A stretch of 64,000 nucleotides of DNA, from NCBI GenBank assembly GCA_947623455.1, contig OX392527.1:10722001-10786000 (forward strand), in the 5' to 3' direction. Position numbers and translations under genes: made by a program. Each line of letters starts with the position of its first letter. Position 1 is the stretch's first letter. Origin of the DNA: Mimachlamys varia. Its lineage: Eukaryota > Mollusca > Bivalvia > Pectinida > Pectinidae. The notes beneath the pieces are model-generated. The model was given only the letters and a program-made list of their open reading frames with translations, ran no database searches and had not been told where the DNA came from. Below, one piece after another: positions 1 through 11,938 of the stretch.

Positions 1-603
1 CCACGACGTTCTGTACCACGATGTTCTGTACCACGACGTTCTGTACCACGACGTTCTGTACCACGATGTTCTGTACCACGACGTTCAGCACCACGATGTT
101 CTGTACCACGACGCTCTGTACCACGACGTTCTGTACCACGACGTTCTGTACCACGACGTTCTGTACCACGACGTTCTGTACCACGACGCTCTGTACCACG
201 ATGTTCTGTACCACGACGTTCTGTACCACGACGTTCTGTACCACGACGTTCTGTACCACGACGCTCTGTACCACGATGTTCTGTACCACGATGTTCTGTA
301 CCACGACGTTCTGTACCACGACGCTCTGTACCACGACGTTCTGTACCACGACGTTCTGTACCACGATGTTCTGTACCACGACGCTCTGTACCACGATGTT
401 CTGTACCACGACGTTCAGCACCACGACGCTATGTACCACGATGTTCTGTACCACGACGCTATGTACCACGATGTTCTGTACCACGACGCTCTGTACCTCG
501 ACGTTCTGTACCACGACGTTCTGTAACACGACGCTCTGTACCACGACGCTATGTACCACGATGTTCTGTACCACGATGTTCTGTACAACGACGTTCTGTA
601 CTG
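1..603. repeat. 15-bp minisatellite, about 40 copies
   Basis: Near-perfect tandem copies of a 15-base unit (ccacgacgttctgta) run from the first base of the window, so the left end is not seen. Variants differ by single bases (gatg for gacg, gctc for gttc, agca for tgta). Because 15 is a multiple of three and the unit has no stop in this frame, a 204-codon open frame runs through it; I treat this as a by-product of the repeat. Confidence 0.95.
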
Positions 604-2624
604 GGGTTCTTAAACTACTTCCTTCCCTACTCTAAAAGCTGAATATGTGAGAAATATGTGCCTAACTTAATTAGAAACTAGATGATCTGGAGATGAAAAC
701 CGTCTCCAAGGTAGCAAGAACTAGATGATGTGAAGATTGAAACAAAGTCAAACTATTGTGGTACCAAAAGTATTATTGAGTCTACCATAAGGGCAAATGT
801 TTATGAAAAATGGCGAAAATTCAAGAATAATGCTCCAATAATTGTTAACAATCATAAAAAAACTTCATCTCTCTACTATCACAGATTACGGATAGTTATG
901 GAACGGAAACGAACGTATTTCGGACGGACGGACGGACGGACAGAGAGATCACAAGAGGTCGTCCGCCTCTATGTTGGGGCCCTAACTATTGCGATGTAAG
1001 CTGACGTAACTCACTACAAATGCCCACATGTCGTACTATCATTTTGTGTTTTACTCAATTACATGTAACGAACTTTCCTTGAAAGCAAGCTTTGCTATAT
1101 AACATACACTTCTACTTAGGGCTAAATTGTAGGTAAACTGTTTAGCTGGATGGCGAAGTAATCAGTTTATTTTTGTATGACTTTTTATATATGGGTTAGA
1201 ATTGATTCATTTCTTTGATTGTAAATATCATTTAAAAGATGAATTTTAAAGGAACTGGGTTTATTTCATTATCCAGTCAGAAAGCATCAATAACGCGAAT
1301 ACAGAGATTAAATACTAGTTCAGTAACAGCTGGGGGAATGGTACGAGAAAAAAATTGCCCTCGCATTGTTTGACGCTTTATTCGAATACATGTAGTCTCG
1401 GTGTTCTTTTCTCAATTTGAGACAGAAAATTCCGTACAAATCTATAAAAGCCGGAGCCAACTTTGGCATTAAGCGAGTGTGGCTACTGGCCCGTACTATG
1501 GCACGGTGTCCATCAGCCGTATTGACCAAAAGCATATAGACAGCCACCATTCAAAATGAGCAACACACTTTTAATTGTGCGCCATATTACCGGGGAATTT
1601 AGCGGCCCGAGAGGATGCTCTCGTAGACGCTTTATACATTTATTATTTACGTTCCCGGCATATAAACTTGTCACTTCAATATGCACAAAACATTAGGTAA
1701 AACATCCCAATCAATTGATGCATTGACAAGCTCGGCTCCCAGTCGATGGGACTTCGAGGCTTGCTCGGGAGAGAACAAAGAAAAAAGATGTAGCCAGGCA
1801 CCTGATTTATATACACGGTGCTAACTTCGATCATTCTACACAGTAAAGTGAATTAATATGGTCCACATTTATAACCACACTGCATAGAATATAACGCATT
1901 AGTTTCAAGATTGCAAAGCCCGAACGACGCGAGGCGCTGTAATGAATTAAAGGGGCTACATGACCCCTTTTAAGGAACCAGACAGCTTACTTACAACTAG
2001 AAAAAATGGATGCCATCACTCGACCAAGCAAAATTGCTTCATCAACGTTTTCTTTTGTCCTGTTTTCTATTTAATCTTGATTTCCAATGACATATCTCAT
2101 CTGTGTGTTTGGGTGTCGGCGTGTGTCCAACACCATCTCCATCCCACCGACATACTCTTACACGAAAACGATTTTTATTTTGACAGCTTCAAATGGTATA
2201 AATTCTGCATGACTATTTATCATAGTCTAATGCAGGAGCGAATCTGCATTTTTACGATTTGTTTTTGCATATAAATACGAGTTGAGATGAAGGCACAATC
2301 GTGTCATCCTGACTGTCGACATAATATTCTGTTGTTCAAAGTGGTTTATTTAGAGCCCCCAAGGATCGTCCATTAAAACTGCTGACGATTGGAAATATGC
2401 CTTATGAGGCCTCACATCGACGTCAAGACAATTGTTTTAACGCCCTCATGTATTAAAGTGATTTAAATGCTGTCGTCAGAATTTGCTCAGATATGATGGA
2501 TTTACTGCGCAGTGAATACATCTGCAGAACTAGTTCTATCAGGGTGTTTGTAAAATGTACCTCACTTCACAGAGATCAGTAACCACGCAGGTTCAGCGTA
2601 TCACAGATACAATCACTAAGTAAC
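604..2624. other. Intergenic, no gene seen
   Basis: I see no coding sequence here. Small features are a GGAC tetranucleotide run at 922-941 inside what looks like a dispersed repeat, and a short imperfect palindrome at 1948-1973 (ttaaagggg / cccctttaa type arms with a loop of about 6 bases). Open frames are short and show no recognisable domain. Confidence 0.6.
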
Positions 2625-4080
2625 CACTCAGATGTCAAAATATTATATCACAGAGGTCGTGACTCAGTAACCACTCAGAGTTAAATATTTTATCACAGAG
2701 GTCGTGACTCAGTAATCACTCAGAGTAAAATTTTATATCACAGAGGTCGTGACTCAGTAACCACTCAGAGTAAAATATTATATCACAGAGGTAGTGACTC
2801 AGTAACCACTCAGAGTTAAATTTTATATCACAGAGGTCGTGACTCAGTAACCACTCAGAGTAAAATATTATATCACAGAGGTCGTGACTCAGTAACCACT
2901 CAGAGTTAAATATTATATCACAGAGGTCATGACTCAGTAACCACTCAGAGTTAAATATTATATCAAAGAGGTCATGACTCAGTAACCACTCAGAGTTCAA
3001 TATTATATCACAGAGGTCGTGACTCAGTAACCACTCAGAGTAAAATATTATATCACAGAAGTAGTGACTCAGTAACCACTCAGAGTTAGATATTATATCA
3101 CAGAGGTGGTGACTCAGTAACCACTCAGAGTAATTATTATATCACAGAGGTAGTGACTCAGTAACCACTCAGAGTTAAATATTATATCACACAGGTAGTG
3201 ACTCAGTAACCACTCAGAGTTTAATATAATATCACAGGGGTAGTGACTCAGTAACCACTCAGAGTAAAATAATATATCACAGAGGTAGTGACTCGGTAAC
3301 CACTCAAAGTTAAATATTATATCACAGAGGTCGTGACTCAGTTACCACTCAGAGTTAAATATTATATCACAGAGGTCGTGACTCAGTTTCCACTCAGAGT
3401 TAAATATTATATCACAGAGGTCGTGACTCAGTAATCATTTTAGTAAAATATTATATCACAGAGGTCGTGACTCAGAAACCACTCAGAGTAATTATTATAT
3501 CACAGAGGTCGTGACTCAGTAACCACTCAGAGTTAAATAATATATCACAGAGGTAGTGACTCAGTAACCACTCAGAGTAAAATATTATATCACAGAGGTC
3601 GTGACTCAGTAACCACTCAGAGTTAAATAATATATCACAGAGGTAGTGACTCAGTTACCATTCAGAGTAATTATTATATCACAGAGGTCGTGACTCATTA
3701 ACCACTCACAGATAAATGTTATATCACAGTGGTCGTGACTCAGTTACCACTCATAGTTTAATATTATGTAACAGAGACAATCACTCAGTAACCACTCAGA
3801 GTAAAATATTATATCACACAGGTAGTGACTCAGTAACCACTCAGAGTTTAATATAATATCACAGAGGTAGTGACTCAGTAACCACACAGAGTAAAATAAT
3901 ATATCACAGAGGTAGTGACTCAGTAACCACTCAGAGTAAAATATTATACCACAGAGGTAGTGACTCAGTAACCACTCAGAGATTGATATTATATCACAAT
4001 GGTGGTGACTCAGTAACCACTCAGAGATTGATATTATATCACAGAGGTGGTGACTCAGTAACCACTCAGAGTAAAATAGT
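2625..4080. repeat. 45-bp minisatellite, about 32 copies
   Basis: Tandem 45-base unit whose constant core is gtgactcagtaaccactcag followed by an AT-rich spacer and 'tatatcacagagg'. Copies vary at the base after 'aggt' (cgtg, agtg, ggtg) and in the spacer. The minus strand is open in one frame over about seven copies only. Confidence 0.95.
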
Positions 4081-5770
4081 ATACCTTAGATGTTTATAAG
4101 ACAAAAACATACTAAGACGACCCAATCCGAAAACCTCTATTATTGTAAGTGTACCACATCCATAGGCAGGTATAAAACAACAGAAAGATCATTACAGTAA
4201 AATATAGACCAGTTACAGTCTGTATGTGCTGTGAATCCAGTTTATCCATAGATCCTAGCCTCGACGTCTGGAAATGGAAATGAATGTATGCTTAGGCTTG
4301 CCAAATGAAGTTAAGAAGTTTTTCGTTGTTCGTTATAAGGAATAATAAATAACAGTTTCACTTTAATTGGGTGCTCAGAAATGTGTTTTGTTCCCATTAT
4401 ATAATTTAGCGGATTCGCTTGAAAGGAAAACTGGATTTTCCATTTTTTGCAACAACTTGATTAAAAAAGATTTTTTAAATTCATTCTAAACATAAATAAA
4501 CCAAATTTTTAAAATTGTCAAAAAGATCCCAGTACTTATAAGCATAGCTTTTATCATACTTGTTTTCAATAGATCTCTCTTTTTCTTTTTATTAAAAGGG
4601 GAAACATCAAAAGAAATGTAGATACTCTGGTTAGTGTATCCTGTTTCAACACTGAAATAGATGAAATGTAATATGAAATGAAATATTACCTTTACTGACC
4701 TGACGTAGTACCGACTTTAATCCGAGTAAGGGACTAATTATTGTACTAGTATTTAATGAACTCGTCACACAAGGTATATGCTGCCTTAGCACGATATTTT
4801 GTTTTTCCTGTTCCATTACTATCTCACGGTTATTTTGCATCTATTCAAACTACTGACGAAGTCCAGGATTGTTTCAAGTCTCGAGCTAAACGAGACGAGT
4901 TTGTTTTCCATATCCGCCATTTTCCCATATTCTCGTCATCATCAATTTGCTGTGTAGGATTTTATTAGTTTGGAATCTGGTCAGATTGGTCAAGTTTGCT
5001 TTTTGCTCTTTGTTTAGTCCAGGACGTCCAAGAACGAATTTTGTTATCCGCGACGTGAAAACAAACTAAGTAAATGTGGTCATATATTTTGAACTTATTG
5101 GTGGATCTTCCCCAAGTCAAAATTTGATCTGTATCTTGTCATTATACAACTGCGTGCTAAATAACAACTCTTTATCCCCATTCGTTAAAGAGTAAATAAG
5201 CAGAAATGAAAATTTATGTAGTAACACGAATTATAGTGGCCCAATGGACATGACATTTGAGTTTGATATACCCAAGGCAACTCAAATTATTGCTCAGAAA
5301 CCTGAGTTCAGACGTGGGTTCTATTAATAGTAACAGTGACCTTTATCTTTAACCTTCAAACATGAAGACCAATCACAAGCAAGGTTTCCAGTAAGGAAGC
5401 ACTATGGATTTTGAGTTGGTTAGACACAAGTTAACTAACGGAAATATTTGTTTAGATAATGAGTTATTAGACTTCGCTGGCAAGGGCTTTCAGTAAGGAT
5501 GCACAGTATAAAAATTGAGTTTAATATGTGTTATCGCATAGACACTTTTCTTCAAGCGCAACCGACGACTACAGATGCAGAAAAATGCAACAACAAAGGG
5601 AAAGTGTATCAGCATACGTGTATACTTTCTTACTGATATATGCTTAACATACGGGATGTTGTGTAGAATGCATAATTGAGTTGACGTAGCGTGTAGTTCT
5701 AAATTACCAAATGGTTGTTTCCACAGGTAAAAGTAATAATATTGCAATGAAACGCTCTCGTAACAGCACA
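4081..5770. other. Intergenic, no gene seen
   Basis: AT-rich unique-looking DNA. No domain, RNA gene or strong repeat was recognised in either strand. Confidence 0.55.
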
Positions 5771-8700
5771 AACAACTTACGAACTAGAAAATGAGTAAAA
5801 AATTATTCGAAAAAAAAATTAATGATATGATTTTAAGATCCAAATCAAGATGGAAAATTGAAGGGGAGAAGAGCTCTTAGTATTTTTGTAATTTAGAAAA
5901 ACGTCATTATCAAGAAAAGCTTATTCCCGAATTAGTAACTGAGAATGGTAAGGAACTAAGCAATATAGATGATATATTAGAAGAACAGAAGAATTTTTAT
6001 AAAACATTGTACACTAAATCTAATAACGATATTACTCAGCATCATTTTTTTGATGAAAATAATCCATTTATTAATAGACTTTCAATGGAGGATAAGAATA
6101 GTTTAGAAGGTGAAATAAAGTATGAAGAATGTTTGAATCGTTTGAAAAGTATGAAAAACTGTAAGTCACCGGAAATAGACGGGTTGGTTTACTGTTGAAT
6201 TTTATAAAAAAATTTGGGTGGACATACATTCTTTTCTGATTAATTCTTTGAATCAATCATATAATGACGGACAATTATCATGTACACACCGACAAGGTAT
6301 GATAACGTGCATTCCAAAAGAAGGAAAATCTAAGCTATATATAAAAAATTGGAGACCTATTACGTTATTAAATGTCGATTATAAAATAGCTTCTTCTTTA
6401 TTATCAAATAGATTAAAAAGGGTTTTAGATGTTCTCATAAGTGAAACACAAAAAGGTTTTATTAAGGGGAGATATATTGGGGAATGCACAAGACTTTTAG
6501 ATGATTTATTGAATTCTACTGAAAAAGAAAATATTCCAGGTTTACTTTTACTGATAGATTTTGAAAAAGCTTTTGATTCCCTAGAAACAAACTTTATATT
6601 TGAAACATTGAAATTTTATAATTTCGGTCCATCTATTATCAAGTGGATTGAAACTTTTTATAATAACAATACATGTTGTGTTAACAATAATGGACATTGT
6701 TCAGAATTTTTCAAAATACAACGTGGAGTTCGACAAGGTGACCCAATTAGTCCGTATATTTTTATTTTATGTGTTGAGTTGTTGGGTGCAGCAATCAAAT
6801 TTCACCCTGGCATAACTGGTATAAATATAAATAATTCTGAATATTTAGTAAATCAATTTGCTGACGATACATCATTTGCTCTCTCAGATGATCCTAATGT
6901 GTTGGAGTCAGTCTTAATTACATTAGAAAATTTTGCAAAAGTTTCAGGTCTTAAAATGAATATGGAAAAAAACCAGGCCATTTGGATTGGATCCAGGCGG
7001 GGTTGTGGGCAGGAAAGTCTACCCCATAGAAAATTGCTTTGGAACCACAATGGTAAATTAAAATTATTGGGCATCACATATAACTTCCAAAAGGAAAATA
7101 GATATGAGGATAATTTCACAGAAAAACTTAATTAAAAATTTGCTAGGTAATTGATTCTTTAGGAATCTTTCATACATAGGTAGGGTTACAGTTATAAAAT
7201 CATTAGCACTACCTATTTTGATACAAACGTTAAGTGTTCTCCTAGATCCACCTGAGCATATTTTTAAGGAGATAAAGCAAGCATTTTTTAACTTTATATG
7301 GAATGGGAAAATCGATAAAATCAAAAGAAATGTCATGTATGGTGACTATATGGAAGGGGGATTACGTGTTCCGCATGTTGAATCTTTCTGCCATGCATTG
7401 AAACTGTCATGGGTTAAAAAACTTTTAAACCCTATCCATTGCTCGCCTTGGAAAACTTTTGTGCTGGATAAGATAGAACTGTTTGGTGGGGACAAAATGT
7501 TTAGATTGACTATGGAAGGTCTGATTAAAATATCAAATAACTTTAACTCTTTTTGGAAAGAGATATTACATATATGGTCGTCTATTGTAGAAGCTCAATC
7601 TCCCACAACCCCACAACAAATTGTTGTGCAACCAATTTGGCATAATGATCATATTAAAATAAATAGAACATCTACTTTCAATAGACACTGGTGTTCAAAA
7701 GGATTTTTTTCTCTATGATCTTTTAATAAATAACATTTTATGTCATTTGCAGAGTTCACAGAAAGATATGATGTCGACACAACCTTTGTAGAATATTACG
7801 GCCTTATTAATGCCATACCAACAGATTGGAAACATGTTCTGAGAGAGCAAGATGAGGTACCGATACAGAATTCAACTTGTAAAATGATAGAATATATGAA
7901 AAGAAATGAAAAAGTTACAAATTTTTTTAATAACTTGTTGCTTAACAAATATAAAACAAAGCCAACAAGTCAAAGAAAATGGAATGAGATTTTGCAAGTT
8001 AATATAGCTGATGAGGCAAGGCAAGCTTTCTACTTGTCTCCTAGAAATCTAACTGATGACACTAAACTTCAGAATTTTCAGTTTAAAATATTTCATAATA
8101 TTCTGTATACAAATGTAAAATTAATGAAAGTTAAATTAAGTGAAACAGAAAGATGTACATTCTGTGAAATTGGAAGAGAGACAATGTTACATTTATTTTG
8201 GGACTGTTGTCATGTAAAATCCTTTTGGTCCTCATTCTTTAATCTAATTCATGCAAAACATGGTATCGAATTAGCTTTTGATCCACAATCAATACTTTTT
8301 GTTGTATGTATTGATAAATTTAATTATGAGGTAAATTTTCTATTTCTTCTATTGAAGTTTTTCGTGTATTATTGTAAGCAAAGGGAGACTATCCCATCAA
8401 TTGATACTGGTAAATTGTATATATATTATTATAAGAAAATAGAGGAGTTTGGTCTCTATTCTTATAGTTATAAGAAAAGAGACAAAATTAGAAAAAAATA
8501 TAATTTTATTATTGAAATTATTCAATAAAGAGTGAAATATCATTTACATAGTGAAATGTGTTTACAAAAAGAGATATGTACATGTAGTATTACAGTATAG
8601 CTAAGTATAATTTCATCATGCATGTAAACATCTATATATATAAACAACACTGTATGTACCTATTCATGCACATTAGTAATACTTTTGGAGTACAATTGTG

Positions 8701-9003
8701 TTTCAGCTCTGACTTATAATAATAACATTTTTTCCATCTAGTTCGCTATGTATATACACACAAATTGTACTTTTGTTTCACTTTCTAAATAATTTCAATA
8801 TTAAGATATAGTGATGCCTTAATTTAGTATATATCAACAAAGTATATATAAAAATATAATTATATTACAAACTATATTTCACTTTTCATAAAAGAAGAAA
8901 TCATTGTACTGGATTTGGGTATATATGTAAAAAATGTAATAACATATGTATATATGTGATTGAATAAAAATAGATATGAGGAAAAACAACTTACGAAATA
9001 GAA
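5771..9003 (+). mobile_element. 5'-truncated L1/Tx1-like LINE with 19-bp target site duplication
   Basis: The element body (about 5790-8984) is bounded by a direct repeat: aacaacttacgaactagaa at 5771-5789 and the same sequence with one change (c to a) at 8985-9003. This fits target-primed insertion. The 5' end is truncated inside ORF2, so the endonuclease domain is missing. The body contains a reverse transcriptase and a C-terminal Cys/His motif, then a ~450-base AT-rich 3' untranslated region with AATAAA at 8963-8968 and no long poly(A). The duplication flanks exactly the coding remnant, which is the main support for the boundaries. Confidence 0.8.
5791..8528 (+). pseudogene. LINE ORF2 remnant: reverse transcriptase with C-terminal zf-RVT
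   Basis: Reading frames in order: 5791-6190, 6191-7135, 7218-7718 and 7740-8528, broken by frameshifts near 6187, near 7130 and around 7700-7735. In-frame stops include 5878-5880 (a Lys codon changed to TAG before YFCNLEK) and a TGA near 7155 where related elements have Trp. Reverse transcriptase motifs are clear: NWRPITLLN, FIKGRY, LLIDFEKAFDS, GVRQGDPISPYIF and the catalytic FADD at 6857-6868. The C-terminal segment has CTFCEIGRETMLHLFWDC, a CxxC...H....C knuckle typical of zf-RVT. With this many breaks the copy cannot make an active protein. Placement in the L1/Tx1 group is from motif style and is inference. Confidence 0.9.
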
Positions 9004-10254
9004 CCACATCAGAGTATCTCGTTACAATGCATTTATATATGGATTCCTTAATTGCTTTGTCTAGCATCGTAATTGAGTAAAAGCAGAACATAAGACCGTG
9101 CAGTTAGGACAGGGTGTGGAAGCGACGGGTCAGAATGTATGGGGATTAGAGTAACAGAACTAGTCACCAAAGGGCGGTCATTATTTGTGGAGGTCTAGTG
9201 TCAGCCTACATCACATCGACAAACTTACATCGATACCCTCGTAGTAAACACCACTCCCTCCAAATATAGTCTAAAATTAATGCGCTAATTTCCTAGAAAT
9301 TAACGAGAACACAACAGTTACTGGGCCTCACCACTTCCTCACATCACAAGACACAGACAAACGACATTACATTCAAACGGTGACTGCCATCAGGCAGGTC
9401 TTTTCGACCCTGACCAACACGGGATTTTACAAATTACAAATTTACCAACTTTATTAGTATTGATTGGTGCCTTATTATGTTTTCTAAGACAAATTTGTTA
9501 TGCAGCATCCGTAGATCTTAATGTAGCAGACAGAAACCATCATAGCCAAGAGTCCCGCGGAGTCACAGGGGATAATTCTTGTCTTCGTCTTGGTCGATGC
9601 GTTCAGTCGTTTGTGTGCTGATGAAATAAACCTGTACTCTTTTGGGATCAATCACACCCCATAATATGCCAGTCACATCCCATAATATGTCACTCACATC
9701 CCATAATATGTCTACTTGATATAAATCCGTTTACGTTTATATACACAACACGGTGAGGATTCCTCCCTCTGCCTTCCCTTATTAGATATATCCTGCTTGA
9801 GACAAATACGAGACAACATGTGGTTTGCAAAAGAAAATGAATTAACCTTTTCAACTAAAGTAAAACAGATAGTCGTGTTTATTTCCATTATTCCCAAAAA
9901 CGTCTCCGGGAAATTCGACTCGCTTTCACGAGGAAGGCGACATCATCATCAATTTATGGAACAATTAAACGTTGAGGGGCGATATTAGAGGCGAGGAGAG
10001 ACCATACTAAACGTGTCGCTCCGGCTAATCTGCGTTTATCGCTGTTCATCACGTTTGCTTTATCGACTTTTCGTTTCAGTTTAATTTCCAGTTTGAATTT
10101 TACTATCGTAATGCTAGTATTAATTTTGAACAGACGAGCGAGCTGTAAATATGTTCCATACATCCTTATTAAGAAAGCCAGCTATCTCACGAGGACATTA
10201 ACAGAATTATACAAGATCCAAACAAATCACAGCGGCGCTGCTGTGTGGAAGTAG
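9004..10254. other. Intergenic, no gene seen
   Basis: Three imperfect ~22-base tandem copies containing 'catcccataatatg' occur at about 9653-9712. Otherwise no feature was recognised. Confidence 0.55.
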
Positions 10255-10396
10255 TCAGGGTGATAAAGGTAGGAGCACCAACATCACACTACTGTAGACC
10301 TAAGTAATAACAATGGTCTAGGAAATCAGGGTGATAGAGGTAGGGGCACCAACACCACTCTACTGTAGACCTAAGTAATAACAATGGTCTAGGAAA
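10255..10396. repeat. Two-copy 71-bp tandem duplication
   Basis: The segment starting tcagggtgata at 10255 is repeated at 10326 with a handful of substitutions. Period is 71 bases. No coding content was recognised. Confidence 0.85.
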
Positions 10397-10769
10397 GTGT
10401 TTGTGTTAAAAAGTTCATTGATTGTCACTGGGCGTTTCTCGGAAAACAAAATCTATACGGTGGAATTGCTTTTGCAATGTTTTAATGTAGTTTATATACT
10501 GTATGTAAATTAAGTTTACAATTTCAGGTAGATGTTTCCCACCTTCTTACAATTCGTTTGGCGAAAAGGTTCTTGCGAATATTAATGGATGTCCTCTTAT
10601 TCCTTGCCTTTAATAATAATGAAAATATACTTTATTTAAACTTGATAAAATTGTGAGCTTAAAGCTCGCCTTACACATGGTCAAGATAAGTATAAAATAT
10701 AAGTATATAAGAATGTGAGAAAGCAGTTTCGATAAAGGCTTGGTCGAGCAATAAGCAGAGCCTTATAAA

Positions 10770-11440
10770 GTTGCTAAGTTGTTTATAAGGATCCTTTTGT
10801 AGTTATGGTATCCAATAAAGATGAGGTAGGTGAGCCTCTTGCTCATTAACTGAAATCTTGAAAGATTGTAACACGGGAGCATGGTTAGATAGTATTTCAT
10901 CTTTCGAAAGACCGGTCCATGTGTAAGTAGGGTTACCTTGGTTATCAAACAGGCCTAGTTCTTTTTGTAAGCAATAGATGTAATAGTGTTTGCAAACAAT
11001 TATCAAGTTGCTAGATGCTTTGTCTGCAGACACAACCACATACTTATCATGAAGATCGTTGAGTGTTGTTCGAACATCGGGGTCATGAAACATTGACTCA
11101 TGTTTAGTTTTCATTTTGTAACCCAAACTGCTAATTATTTTCGGAATACAGGACCTGATAGACTTAACCCACTCTGAAAGTGAATCCAATCCAGCATGTT
11201 CACGTCTAGCCCCTCGGCTAGCATAATCTTCCACCGAGTCATTCTAAGGTCATCAATATTCAATTGTTGCAGTGTTTGCATATACTTGAAGAGCGTAGAT
11301 GCAATAGGTATAGAATAACTGTAGGAACTAATTGGAATATTTGTATATCGGAAGTACGGTGGTATGTTAGCTCGAACAAACTTTTGGTCCAAGATATTGC
11401 TGATGTTAATGGCATCAAACGCTTTTATTGGAAAATTCGA
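10770..11440 (-). pseudogene. Penelope-like reverse transcriptase, N-terminal fragment
   Basis: On the minus strand, the segment 11392 to 10803 encodes a protein with features of the N-terminal half of a Penelope-like element RT: IPPYFRYTNIPISSYSYSIP, then SLSEWVKSIRSCIPK, then LHDKYVVVSADKASSNLIIV, KDEILSNHAPVL and LPHLYWIP. A stop follows YWIP where relatives continue with a KLHK-type motif, but recognisable sequence (KDPYKQL) continues to about 10775. Two frames are used, so there is at least one frameshift near 11240 and probably an internal deletion. The catalytic half (YIDD) is absent here. PLE assignment rests on the ADKA..N..V motif and general resemblance. Confidence 0.7.
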
Positions 11441-11938
11441 CTTACATGAAATGTCGAGTCGATGGTGCCCGTTCGACAGGCTTAAAAAGTCGAATCACAT
11501 GTATCATCAATAATCTTATGGAGTCTCGACGCTAGTTTCCACAGGTCATCCGGGACGTGTTTTGTTTGAGTCGTTTGCAGGGTTCCTAAACAGCTCGGGG
11601 AAGTGAATACAACGTTGTCCTGACATGGTTCAAAATGTCGCTAGTACTGAAATACAAACATTTAGAAAATATCTATTCTTTACTATCATGGTAATAGCAG
11701 TACTAAATATGTTACAAAGTATAAATTAGTTTCATCTCATTCACATTATCATTATTATAGATATAGCTGTTAAAATGACAAATATTCAAATTGTTCATAG
11801 ACTGAACAGTATTCAGCAAATATACAAATTAACACCAATAAGTTCAAAATAACTCCTATTAGGCCTAATTCACACAACTAATACAGGTTGCTGTTAAATT
11901 GTTTTTTTTAACATACTTATGAGAGAAATGAAGCTATA
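11441..11938. other. Intergenic, no gene seen
   Basis: No coding or repeat feature recognised between the Penelope-like fragment and the left end of the DDE transposon. Confidence 0.5.

Noticed and set aside
21..635. 204-codon open frame of TTFCT units at the window start
   Set aside because: 15-bp repeat with no stop; no signal peptide or unique flanking coding sequence.
730..999. 89-codon frame ending in GRTDGRTERS as a gene
   Set aside because: The C-terminal part is a GGAC tetranucleotide run inside what looks like a dispersed repeat; no domain recognised.
2625..4080. CRISPR-like array (regular repeats)
   Set aside because: Units are contiguous with no unique spacers, and the host is an intron-containing eukaryote. 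The same applies to all other arrays here.
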